A stretch of 64,000 bases of DNA from Frateuria_A sp049727805 (GTDB lineage: Bacteria > Pseudomonadota > Gammaproteobacteria > Xanthomonadales > Rhodanobacteraceae), in NCBI RefSeq assembly GCF_049727805.1, contig NZ_JBCNYA010000005.1, positions 62,001-126,000 on the forward strand. Direction: 5' to 3'. Both the position numbers and the translations under genes were made by a program. Positions 17,164-24,815 of this stretch are shown in pieces. Below the pieces are notes generated by a model. It was not told the origin of the DNA. It was given only the letters and a program-made list of their open reading frames with translations, and made no database searches. Within the stretch, counting starts at the first letter, position 1. Every line of letters begins with the position of its first letter.

Positions 17164-18475
17164 GGCAGTCGCCTTCATCTCCGCCATGGCCGCCCCCTCC
17201 CGACTGCCCCTTGCACGCAGGGATGGGCTCGCCCACACAGCCACCCGTGCCGGCTTGCCGGGAAGGCTTTGGCTGATCTGCCTGGCCCTGCTGCTGGCCT
17301 TCGCCCTGCGTCCTGCCCACGCGGGCGTGGCCAACGCCCCCGGCGCCAACCTCGAGGTCTCGCTGGTCACCTACGGTCCGGGCGAAACCTATTGGGAGCG
17401 CTTCGGCCACGACGCCATCGAGGTGCGCGACACCGTCAGCGGCGAAGCCTTCAACTTCAACTACGGCGTATTCGACTTCGACGAGCGCGGCTTCCTGCTC
17501 AACTTCGCGCGCGGCCGCATGCATTACCTGATGGACGCCGGCCCCACCACGCTCGACGAGAACTGGTACATCCAGGCTGGCCGCTCCGTCACCCGCCAGC
17601 GTCTGGATCTCGCGCCGGAGCAGGCGGCCGCGTTGCGTGATTTCCTGCTGTGGAACCTGCGCCCGGAAAACGCGCGCTACGACTATGACTACTACGTCGA
17701 CAACTGCACCACCCGCGTACGCGACGCGCTGGACCGCGCACTCGGCGGCGTGCTGAAGGCCCAGCTCACCGCGCGGCCGGGCGGCATGACCTACCGCCAG
17801 CAGACCAACCGCCTGATGAGCGCGCAGCCCTGGCTGATGCTATTGCTCGACCTGGGTCTGGGCCCTTACGCCGACCAGCCGCTCAACGCCTGGCAGGAGA
17901 GCTTCCTGCCCGCCGTGCTGTCGCGCGAACTGGCGACCGCGCAGGTGGATGGCCCGCAGGGCATGCATCCGCTGGTGGCCGATGCCGACCTCGTCTCGCC
18001 CAATCGCCTCGAGACGCCGCCCACGACACCGCCCGACCTGCGCCTGCCGCTCGCCCTGGCAGGACTCGGCCTGGCCGTCCTGCTGGTGCTGGCACGGCGC
18101 TTCTGGCCTACCGGCTTCACCCTGCTCGGCACGCTCTATCTGGTGCTGGCGGCGGTGGCAGGTACCGGCCTGCTGGTGCTGTGGTCACTGACCACCCATC
18201 ACGCAGCCTGGGCCAACGCCAACCTGCTGCCGTTCAACCCGCTCGCCCTCGCCTTGCTGCCATCGACATGGCGCGCCCGTCGCGGCCTGCCCGCCTCGCG
18301 CCTGGCCGACATCGTGCTGTTGATCCAGTTGGTCGCCCTGCTCGCCGCCGTGCTGTTGCACCTGCTCCCGGACACCGTGCAGCAGAACCAGCCCTGGCTG
18401 CTGTTCGCCATGCCGGTGTGGCTGGCGATGGCCATGGCCCTTCGTAGTAACCGCGCCGATACGACGAAGGGCTAA
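17156..18475 (+). CDS. DUF4105 / Lnb-like membrane protein (candidate lipoprotein N-acyltransferase)
   Basis: A 439-residue protein with an N-terminal signal/anchor (residues 38-55), a periplasmic DUF4105 domain (about 60-290) and a C-terminal region with about five hydrophobic helices (290-430). Possible catalytic residues are H85 (ERFGHDAIEV) and C184 (YVDNCTTRVRD), the conserved His/Cys of this papain-like family. Pfam now names DUF4105 after Lnb, the lipoprotein N-acyltransferase of Bacteroides, from my memory. The gene overlaps corC by 8 bases and so occupies the position where enterobacteria have lnt. Family membership is firm; enzymatic role is inferred. Confidence 0.8.
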   Translation: MPEAVAFISAMAAPSRLPLARRDGLAHTATRAGLPGRLWLICLALLLAFALRPAHAGVANAPGANLEVSLVTYGPGETYWERFGHDAIEVRDTVSGEAFNFNYGVFDFDERGFLLNFARGRMHYLMDAGPTTLDENWYIQAGRSVTRQRLDLAPEQAAALRDFLLWNLRPENARYDYDYYVDNCTTRVRDALDRALGGVLKAQLTARPGGMTYRQQTNRLMSAQPWLMLLLDLGLGPYADQPLNAWQESFLPAVLSRELATAQVDGPQGMHPLVADADLVSPNRLETPPTTPPDLRLPLALAGLGLAVLLVLARRFWPTGFTLLGTLYLVLAAVAGTGLLVLWSLTTHHAAWANANLLPFNPLALALLPSTWRARRGLPASRLADIVLLIQLVALLAAVLLHLLPDTVQQNQPWLLFAMPVWLAMAMALRSNRADTTKG

Positions 18476-18492
18476 TTCCTAGCGAGCGCCTT

Positions 18493-20439
18493 TTATTCGA
18501 GCTTGGAGGCAAGCACCTGGCTCAGCGAGCCAGCGAAATTCGCCGTCATGTGCTGTGCATCGCGAAAAACGATCACCCCGTTACGCCGGGCCTCGCATAT
18601 GCCGCCTGGACAGATGCTGTCGTTGAGGTCGATGACCGACACGTTCGGATAGGGCCGGCTGGCTTGTTGCAACCAGCCATAGACGGCTTCGTTGTTGTGA
18701 CCGGCGGGTGCGGAACAGGCACCCAGCAAGGCCAACCAGCGAGGCCTTCCCTGATGAGAGGCCAGGCAATCCGGCCCACTGAACGGCAAGTGCGGAGTGC
18801 TGCGAAGTACGTACACGTGGCCCGAGGCGGTGGCGAGGGGAGCCAGGACCCGGTTGGTACCCTCGACCCATTGCTGTGCGGTATACGCATAGGTGGAGAC
18901 CGAGCCCATGATCACCGCTTCGGGCTTTATCGCTGCCAGATACTTCACTGCCCGCTGCCGCCATGTCGCGCACTCCACGTACATGCGGCCGATGCGTTGA
19001 TAGAAGATCGGTTCGTCGACCATAGGACAGGACGATTTGGTGATCACCATCAAGCGCCAGTCCGGCCTGTCATACACCCGCGCGATAGCTGGAAACCACT
19101 GGCCGGCGATGCTGTCACCCAGAAGTACCGCCGTGTGAGACGCATCCTTCGCGCCAAACCCGCAAATGCGCAGCTCGTCGCTGAAATACCAGTCGTCACA
19201 ACCCATGCGGTAAATCACCGGCGCGTCCGCGTGGGCGCTGGCGAAGCGCTGATACTGCGGGCTACGTTCCAGATCCGTGGCCTGGTTGTACCAATGCAGG
19301 CACATCACGCCCGCGAACCCCATCACCGTCAAGGCCGCTGCGACGGTCATGCGGGGCCGTGCCAGCCATATTCTCCGGTGACGCGTAGGCGACTCCACCA
19401 GCAGGTATGAAAGCACTGCAAGCACCAGCGAAGCGAAGACGGCCCAAGCCCTGATGGTCGGGCTGTTCGATGAATAGAGCGCGCGCGCAAGCAAAAGTAC
19501 CGGCCAATGCCACAGATACCACGCGTAGGAAACCCGCCCGAGTGCTTGGAGCGGGCGCCAGGCAAGCACGCGCGATGCACCCGCGCCGCGAACCCCTGCC
19601 GCGATGATGGCCACCGCGCCTGCGGTCGGCAGCACGGACCATCCTCCCGGATAGGACTTGTTCGGCGTCAGCATTGCCGCTGCCGCCAGGATGGCAGCCA
19701 ACCCAAGCCAACCCATCGCCTCCCACCGGGCGCGCTGGCCCGCCGGAGACCGGCCCGGCACCTCCAGGAGGAGCCATACCAGCGCGCCTGAAGCGAACTG
19801 CCAGGCACGTAGGGGCATCATGTAGAAGGCGAGTTGCGGCGCTGTAAATGTCAGCGCTATACACGCCGCGAGGCTTGCCACAACGATGACGGCCATGCCG
19901 TTCCTGAGCCGACGCAGGCCTCCCGGCTGCGCACTCGCTCGGCGCCCCCACAGCCATAAAAGCAGGGCCGGCCATAGCAGGTAGAACTGTTCCTCCACGC
20001 CCAGTGACCACGTATGCAGGAACAGGTTGCTTTCGGCACCGCTCGAAAAATAATCGAGCAGCCTAAACGTAAAGTGGAAATTGCTCAGCCAGAACACGGC
20101 GCTGGCCGCGGCGCTGGCCTGTTTTTGCTGATCGCCCGGCGCCAGCAGCATCATTGCCGCAGCGCCTACCACGACCAGCATGGTCAGTAGACCGGGGAGC
20201 AACCGCCGCAGCCGGCGCACGTAGAACTCGCCAAAACGGATCTTGCCGTTGCTGGCCAGTTCGCGCAGCAGCAGGCCGGTTATCAGAAATCCCGAAAGGA
20301 CGAAAAATACGTCGACGCCCACGAAACCGCCCGCCAGCCAGGGCACTCCCGCATGCGCCGCCACCACCAACAGGATCGCGACCGCCCGCAAGCCCTCCAG
20401 ATCGGCCCGGTATCCAAGGCGATATTCGTTTCCTTTCAT
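18493..20439 (-). CDS. OafA/YrhL-type acyltransferase with C-terminal SGNH domain
   Basis: A 648-residue membrane O-acyltransferase. Residues 5-365 form the acyltransferase-3 domain with about ten helices and the family start YRADLEGLRAVAILLVVAAHAG, including the catalytic-type His of AAHAG. The C-terminal periplasmic part (about 420-648) is an SGNH domain with LLGDSIAGQW and DAQHMTANF near the end. Such fusions O-acetylate surface polysaccharide or LPS. The ATG at 20439 has GGGGGAG upstream. It stands alone between DUF4105 and corA and its GC looks a little lower than its neighbours. Confidence 0.92.
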   Translation of the reverse strand: MKGNEYRLGYRADLEGLRAVAILLVVAAHAGVPWLAGGFVGVDVFFVLSGFLITGLLLRELASNGKIRFGEFYVRRLRRLLPGLLTMLVVVGAAAMMLLAPGDQQKQASAAASAVFWLSNFHFTFRLLDYFSSGAESNLFLHTWSLGVEEQFYLLWPALLLWLWGRRASAQPGGLRRLRNGMAVIVVASLAACIALTFTAPQLAFYMMPLRAWQFASGALVWLLLEVPGRSPAGQRARWEAMGWLGLAAILAAAAMLTPNKSYPGGWSVLPTAGAVAIIAAGVRGAGASRVLAWRPLQALGRVSYAWYLWHWPVLLLARALYSSNSPTIRAWAVFASLVLAVLSYLLVESPTRHRRIWLARPRMTVAAALTVMGFAGVMCLHWYNQATDLERSPQYQRFASAHADAPVIYRMGCDDWYFSDELRICGFGAKDASHTAVLLGDSIAGQWFPAIARVYDRPDWRLMVITKSSCPMVDEPIFYQRIGRMYVECATWRQRAVKYLAAIKPEAVIMGSVSTYAYTAQQWVEGTNRVLAPLATASGHVYVLRSTPHLPFSGPDCLASHQGRPRWLALLGACSAPAGHNNEAVYGWLQQASRPYPNVSVIDLNDSICPGGICEARRNGVIVFRDAQHMTANFAGSLSQVLASKLE

Positions 20440-20534
20440 GACTCCCCCCTTCAGGAGGCGACATCTTTGCATAGACGTTTGCCTCCCGATCCATGTCGAT
20501 GGCAACGATACCCGGGTGCCCGTACCATCGGCGC

Positions 20535-21524
20535 ATGTCCACCTCCACCAACAGCATGGTCGTCAACTGTGTCGCCTACCGCGGCGACGGCACCCGTATC
20601 GGCGACATCACGCTGGATGCGATCAGCGACGTCCTGCAGGAGCCGGGCACCTTCGTGTGGGTGGGCCTGCACGAGCCGGATGCGGCGCTGCTGCTCAAGC
20701 TGCAGGAAGAATTCGACCTGCACGACCTCGCCATCGAGGATGCGCACAAGGCGCACCAGCGCACCAAGCTGGAGGCCTACGGCGATTCGCTGTTCCTGGT
20801 GGTGCAGACGGCGCAGCTGCTCGACGGCAACCTCGCCTTCGGCGAGACGCAGATCTTCTTCGGCGCGCGCTACCTGGTGACCGTGCGCCATGGCGCCTCG
20901 CTGTCCTACGCGCCGGCGCGGCGCAGCTGCGAGCAGGCGCACGAGCTGATGCGCAACGGGCCGAGCTACGGTCTCTACGGCGTGCTCGACTTCATCGTCG
21001 ACAACCTGCTGCCGATCGTGCGCGACTTCCGCGAAGAGCTGCACCAGCTCGAGGCGGACATCTTCGCCGAGACCTTCAAGCGCAGCACGGTGCGCCGGCT
21101 CTATGACATGCAGCGCGACCTGATGACCCTGCGCCTGGCGGTGGCGCCGCTGCAGGACATCACCAGCCAGTTGGTGCGGCTGCACCCGCAGCTGATCCCC
21201 GAGGAACTGCGGCTGTATTTTCGCGACGTCTATGACCACGTGTTCCGCGTCAACGAATCGATCAACGCCATGCGCGAGATGCTCGGCGCGGCGATCAACG
21301 TGAACCTGTCTCTGGTCACCTTCGGGCAGAACGAGGTGATGAAGCGCCTGGCCGGCTACGCCGCGCTGCTCGCCGCGCCCACGCTCATCACCAGCTGGTA
21401 CGGCATGAACTTCACGCACATGCCCGAACTGGACAAGCCTTGGGCGTATCCGGTGATGATCGTGGTGGTGGTCGGCGTCGTCGGCGGCATCTACACCTGG
21501 CTCAAGCGGGTGAAGTGGTTGTAG
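20535..21524 (+). CDS. CorA-family Mg2+/Co2+ transporter
   Basis: A 329-residue CIT-superfamily channel. A cytoplasmic N-terminal domain is followed by a long helix and two C-terminal membrane helices. The signature YGMNF is present just after the first of these (LAAPTLITSWYGMNFTHMPEL) and the end is basic (WLKRVKWL). It belongs to the CorA/ZntB family; the GMN motif does not discriminate Mg import from Zn flux. It is divergent from the acyltransferase gene, with start codons about 95 bases apart. Confidence 0.93.
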   Translation: MSTSTNSMVVNCVAYRGDGTRIGDITLDAISDVLQEPGTFVWVGLHEPDAALLLKLQEEFDLHDLAIEDAHKAHQRTKLEAYGDSLFLVVQTAQLLDGNLAFGETQIFFGARYLVTVRHGASLSYAPARRSCEQAHELMRNGPSYGLYGVLDFIVDNLLPIVRDFREELHQLEADIFAETFKRSTVRRLYDMQRDLMTLRLAVAPLQDITSQLVRLHPQLIPEELRLYFRDVYDHVFRVNESINAMREMLGAAINVNLSLVTFGQNEVMKRLAGYAALLAAPTLITSWYGMNFTHMPELDKPWAYPVMIVVVVGVVGGIYTWLKRVKWL

Positions 21525-21561
21525 GACTCGCCGGGTCGCCGCCTGACCATCCGATACGCCT

Positions 21562-21593
21562 CAAAAGAAAAGCGGCGGCCGAAGGGCCGCCGC
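21562..21593 (-). terminator. Rho-independent terminator of the S9 peptidase gene
   Basis: Read on the minus strand: GCGGCGGCC, loop CTTC, GGCCGCCGC, then TTTTCTTTT. The 9-bp GC stem followed by a T-rich run lies 22 bases after the peptidase stop codon. No T run exists on the plus-strand side. Confidence 0.85.
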
Positions 21594-21614
21594 TCCGCGG
21601 ATGGAATCTCGCGC

Positions 21615-23726
21615 TCAGTGGGCGGCGTCAGCCGCGCCCGGCCCCGAGGTCCACCGCTTCAGCCACGCATTCACCGTCTCGTGCCACATCACGCTGTTCT
21701 GCGGCTTGAGCACCCAGTGGTTCTCATCCGGGAAGGTGAGGAACTCGCTGGGGATGCCGCGGCGCTGCAGCGCAGTGAACGCGCCCAGGCCCTGGGTGAT
21801 CGGGATGCGGAAGTCGTGGCCGCTGTGCACCACCAGCATCGGCACGCGCCAGTCCTTGACGTGGTTGATCGGGTTGAAGCGCTCGTAGTTCTCCGGATGC
21901 TCGAACTGCGTGCCGCCGTTCTCCTTCTCCTCGAACCACAGCTCTTCGGTCGCGTAATACATCATGCGCGCATCGAACACGCCGTCATGGTCGATCAGGC
22001 ACTTCCACGGCTGGTTCCACACGCCGGCGATCCAGTAGACCATGTAGCCACCGTAGCTGGCGCCCAGCGCGCAGGCGTTGTCCGCGTCGAGGAAGCTGTA
22101 CTTGTCCAGCGCAGCCGCCCAGCCGGCCTTGAGGTCTTCCAGCGGCTTGCCGCCCCAGTCACCGGAAATCGAATCGGTGAACGCCTGGCCGTAGCCGGTG
22201 GAACCGTGGAAGTTGATGGTGACCACCGCGAAGCCCTGCCCGGCATACGTCTGCGGGTTCCAGCGGTAGCTCCAGTCGTTGGTCATCGCACCCTGCGGGC
22301 CGCCGTGGATGATGAAGGCGACCGGATATTTCTGCCCGCGCTTGTAGCCCACCGGCTTGACCACGTAGCCCTGCACCGGTTCGTTGTTCCAGCCCTTGAA
22401 GGTGAAGAACTCGAAGTCGCCCACCTTCGCGTTCTTCAGCCGCTCGGCGTTGAAGTGCGTGACCTGCTTGAGGCCTCGGCCGCGGGCGTCGGTCAGGTAC
22501 AGGTCGACCGGACGCTTGAGGTCGTCACGCGCCAGCAGCAGCTTGCCGTTCTGGAGCGAATAGCCGCCCACCGAACCGTCGCCCACCAGCTTGCTGACCT
22601 TGCCGCTGGCTGCGTCAATGGCGAACAGCGGATGCTGGCCCTCGTCGTCGGCCGTGGCGTACAGCGTCTTGCCGTCGGGTGCGATCGTCAGCGCACCGGC
22701 CGAGCGGTCCCACTGCGGATCCACTTCGCGGATGGCGCCGCTTTGCAGGTCCATCGCCATGATGGCGAAGCGGTCGGCTTCGAAGCCGGGCTCCTTCATC
22801 GCCAGGTAGTACAGCGTGCGGCCATCGGGCGAAGGCACTGGATAGGCGTCCCAGGCCTTGTTCGCCGCGGTGAGGTTCTGCGGTGCAGTCGAACCGTCGG
22901 CCGGCACACGGTAGAGATCGAAATTGGTCGACCACGGTTCGCTGGTGCCGGCGATGCGCACGTCGAAGTACACCGTGCGGCCGTCCGGCGAAAAGGCGAA
23001 CTCGCTCTCGTCGCCAAAGGGCTTGCTGGGGATGTCGCCGTCGATGCCGCGGCTGAGCAGCGTCGGCTCGGCTGGAAGCATGCCGGTGCCATCGAAATGG
23101 GCGATGAAAAGCTGGTTGCGCCTGCCCTCGGACCAGGTGTCCCAGTGGCGCACGAACAGCTTGTTGTAGACGGTGCCAGTGGCTTTGTTCTTCTCGCGGC
23201 CGTCGATGCGCTCCTTGGTGCAGGCCAGGTCCGCGCAGTCGGTGTAGACCTCATAGGAGAGCAGCACGCTCTTGCCGTCAGGGGAGAGCTTGTAGCCACC
23301 CAGGTCGAGCGAACCGTGGCTCACCTGCACCGCGGCCTTGTGCCCGGCCAGGTCCAGGCTGCCGCCCGCGCCCAGATCCAGCCGCCACAGTTGCGCGACG
23401 CCATCGGCCGCGGCCACGTAGTAAAGACCGTGCCCATCGGATGCCCAGCGCGCCGAGCTGCCCTTGTCCGCGACCTTGACCGGCTCGCCGCCTTTCTTGA
23501 GATCAAGCACGTAGATCGCGTTGACGCCCTTGTTCGCGGCGTAGTCCGTGCTGCGCACGCCGAACGCGGCGTAGCGGCCGTCGGGCGAGAGCTGCGGATC
23601 GCTGACGCGGTCCATCATCACCAGGTCGCGCACGTTGAATGGGTGCGGGACGTGGGTTTCCAGGTCGACGGCCAGCGCCGGTGTGGCCAGCAGGCCGAGT
23701 GCAAGCGCGGCGAACAGCGGCTTCAT
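21615..23726 (-). CDS. S9-family (prolyl oligopeptidase-type) peptidase
   Basis: A 703-residue exported serine peptidase. The signal peptide is MKPLFAALALGLLATPALA. Residues 25-420 are TolB/PD40-like beta-propeller repeats (LSPDGRYAAF, LSPDGKSVLLSY, FSPDGRTVYFDV, SPDGRTLYYLA). The alpha/beta-hydrolase domain is C-terminal with catalytic S557 (GASYGGYM), D638 (HSGHDFRIP) and H670 (DENHWVLKP). It probably degrades peptides in the periplasm as a dipeptidyl/oligopeptidase. It is monocistronic with its own terminator. Confidence 0.95.
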   Translation of the reverse strand: MKPLFAALALGLLATPALAVDLETHVPHPFNVRDLVMMDRVSDPQLSPDGRYAAFGVRSTDYAANKGVNAIYVLDLKKGGEPVKVADKGSSARWASDGHGLYYVAAADGVAQLWRLDLGAGGSLDLAGHKAAVQVSHGSLDLGGYKLSPDGKSVLLSYEVYTDCADLACTKERIDGREKNKATGTVYNKLFVRHWDTWSEGRRNQLFIAHFDGTGMLPAEPTLLSRGIDGDIPSKPFGDESEFAFSPDGRTVYFDVRIAGTSEPWSTNFDLYRVPADGSTAPQNLTAANKAWDAYPVPSPDGRTLYYLAMKEPGFEADRFAIMAMDLQSGAIREVDPQWDRSAGALTIAPDGKTLYATADDEGQHPLFAIDAASGKVSKLVGDGSVGGYSLQNGKLLLARDDLKRPVDLYLTDARGRGLKQVTHFNAERLKNAKVGDFEFFTFKGWNNEPVQGYVVKPVGYKRGQKYPVAFIIHGGPQGAMTNDWSYRWNPQTYAGQGFAVVTINFHGSTGYGQAFTDSISGDWGGKPLEDLKAGWAAALDKYSFLDADNACALGASYGGYMVYWIAGVWNQPWKCLIDHDGVFDARMMYYATEELWFEEKENGGTQFEHPENYERFNPINHVKDWRVPMLVVHSGHDFRIPITQGLGAFTALQRRGIPSEFLTFPDENHWVLKPQNSVMWHETVNAWLKRWTSGPGAADAAH

Positions 23727-23942
23727 GATGCGGTCCCCTTTGGTGGTCAGCGAATCACGGTACGGGCAGGCGTGCAGGGAAGCAAGGAAAGCGCACTTTC
23801 ACGGCCAAGGGCACCATACGGCCGCGTGCGGTGCAGCGGCATTTGGCCGTCCAATCGGAGATTTCGCTTGCCCGCCAGGCGACGCATGCCTGTGACCGCC
23901 GTGCCCCGGACGGACGCTTCAAGGGGCGCCACTGACAAACTT

Positions 23943-23981
23943 GGGCAGTACCTGCCCTTTTTAGACACCGCCTTGCGGTGT
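23943..23981 (+). terminator. Orphan intrinsic terminator followed by a second hairpin
   Basis: GGGCAG-TAC-CTGCCC (23943-23957) runs straight into TTTTT, a minimal intrinsic terminator on the plus strand. Seven bases later ACACCGC-CTT-GCGGTGT (23965-23981) forms another perfect hairpin. No plus-strand gene lies upstream (the peptidase is transcribed away), so this could end a small RNA or be a remnant. Confidence 0.5.
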
Positions 23982-24099
23982 TGCACGCGTCACGCTTCTG
24001 CAAGCGGGCGCGACAGCCACCTCACAGGTTGTAGACATTCGTGACCACGTGCACAATCGACTGGCCTACAGCTATGCGGCAATACAGGGGCAGTGTGCG

Positions 24100-24115
24100 T
24101 GGCACGCAAACTGCT
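24100..24115 (+). promoter_or_regulatory. Sigma-54 (RpoN) type promoter of pilA
   Basis: TGGCACGCAAACTGCT matches the -24/-12 consensus TGGCACG-N4-TTGCT at 14 of the fixed or preferred positions, with exact GG-to-GC spacing. It lies 130 bases upstream of the pilA ATG. pilA is RpoN/PilR-dependent in Pseudomonas and related bacteria, so the assignment fits; pilR/pilS are not in the window. Confidence 0.8.
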
Positions 24116-24244
24116 TCGTTCACCGCGAGCTTCCTGGTCGTTCCTGACCGCAGCATGTGGGGTCCGATTCCGCCTAGGGGGATCCGGGACCGGGGCTCAG
24201 GGGGCATCAAACGGTTAGCTAACCAGCACTAGAGAGGAACCACC

Positions 24245-24706
24245 ATGAAGAAGAATCTGCAGAAGGGCTTCACCCTGATCGAACTGATGATCGTGGTCGC
24301 GATCATCGCGATCCTGGCTGCCATCGCCATCCCGGCCTACCAGAACTACGTCGCCAAGTCGCAGTTCTCGGAGTCGCAGACCGTGGCTGACGGCATCAAG
24401 ACGGCCGTGGCGGAGTTCTGGACCCAGAATGGGAAGTGCCCCGAACTCGGCACCGACAAGAGCTTCCCGTCGGCCGCTGCAAGCTACGCTGGCAAGTATG
24501 TCGCCTCGGCTGACATTGCGACCGGTACGGCTGCCAAGGATCCGACCTGCGATATCGAAGTGACGTTCAAGACCACTTCCGTTTCGAAGGGTCTCCAGGG
24601 TAAGAAGGCCCTGTTCAAGGGTTCCGAGAATGGCGGCAACTTCGCCTGGGCTTGCACCAGCGATGCGGACCAGAAGTACCTCCCGCAGGCCTGCCAGACC
24701 CCGTAA
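24245..24706 (+). CDS. pilA: Type IV major pilin PilA
   Basis: A 153-residue type IVa prepilin. The short leader MKKNLQKG is cleaved by PilD before F9; the mature N-terminus FTLIELMIVVAIIAILAAIA carries Glu5 and the hydrophobic assembly helix. Four cysteines (C65, C102, C137, C150) can form two disulfides, the last pair giving the usual C-terminal D-region loop. Ser/Thr-rich stretches offer possible O-glycosylation sites. It is transcribed from a sigma-54-type promoter and closed by a strong terminator. Unusually it lies 16 kb from pilB. Confidence 0.97.
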   Translation: MKKNLQKGFTLIELMIVVAIIAILAAIAIPAYQNYVAKSQFSESQTVADGIKTAVAEFWTQNGKCPELGTDKSFPSAAASYAGKYVASADIATGTAAKDPTCDIEVTFKTTSVSKGLQGKKALFKGSENGGNFAWACTSDADQKYLPQACQTP

Positions 24707-24726
24707 GCTTTATCCCGGGAACAACG

Positions 24727-24757
24727 AAAGCCCCTCGCAAAGAGGGGCTTTTTTTTT
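24727..24757 (+). terminator. Rho-independent terminator of pilA
   Basis: AAAGCCCCTC (24727-24736), loop GCAAA, GAGGGGCTTT (24742-24751), continuing into an uninterrupted run of nine T (24749-24757). It lies 20 bases after the pilA stop and separates pilA from the glycosyltransferase genes that follow. Confidence 0.95.
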
Positions 24758-24815
24758 GCCAGCGACGCTGGGATACGCTCTTCGCCTGGATCGCCACCCC
24801 AATACTCGGGACACC

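Larger units (their letters stand above)
23727..24244. other. 518-base intergenic region upstream of pilA
   Basis: No convincing protein gene. It holds, from left to right, the upstream region of the S9 peptidase gene, an orphan hairpin-plus-T-run and a second hairpin (23943-23981), a sigma-54-type promoter (24100-24115) and the pilA leader with GAGAGGAACC just before the start codon. Confidence 0.7.

Noticed and set aside
18493..20439. OafA-type acyltransferase as the missing Lnt
   Set aside because: It has the acyltransferase-3 plus SGNH architecture of polysaccharide O-acetylases and no nitrilase domain.
21618..24044. 808-residue open frame antisense to the S9 peptidase gene
   Set aside because: The peptidase frame has a signal peptide, catalytic triad and terminator; the antisense product has low-complexity composition and no recognisable domain.
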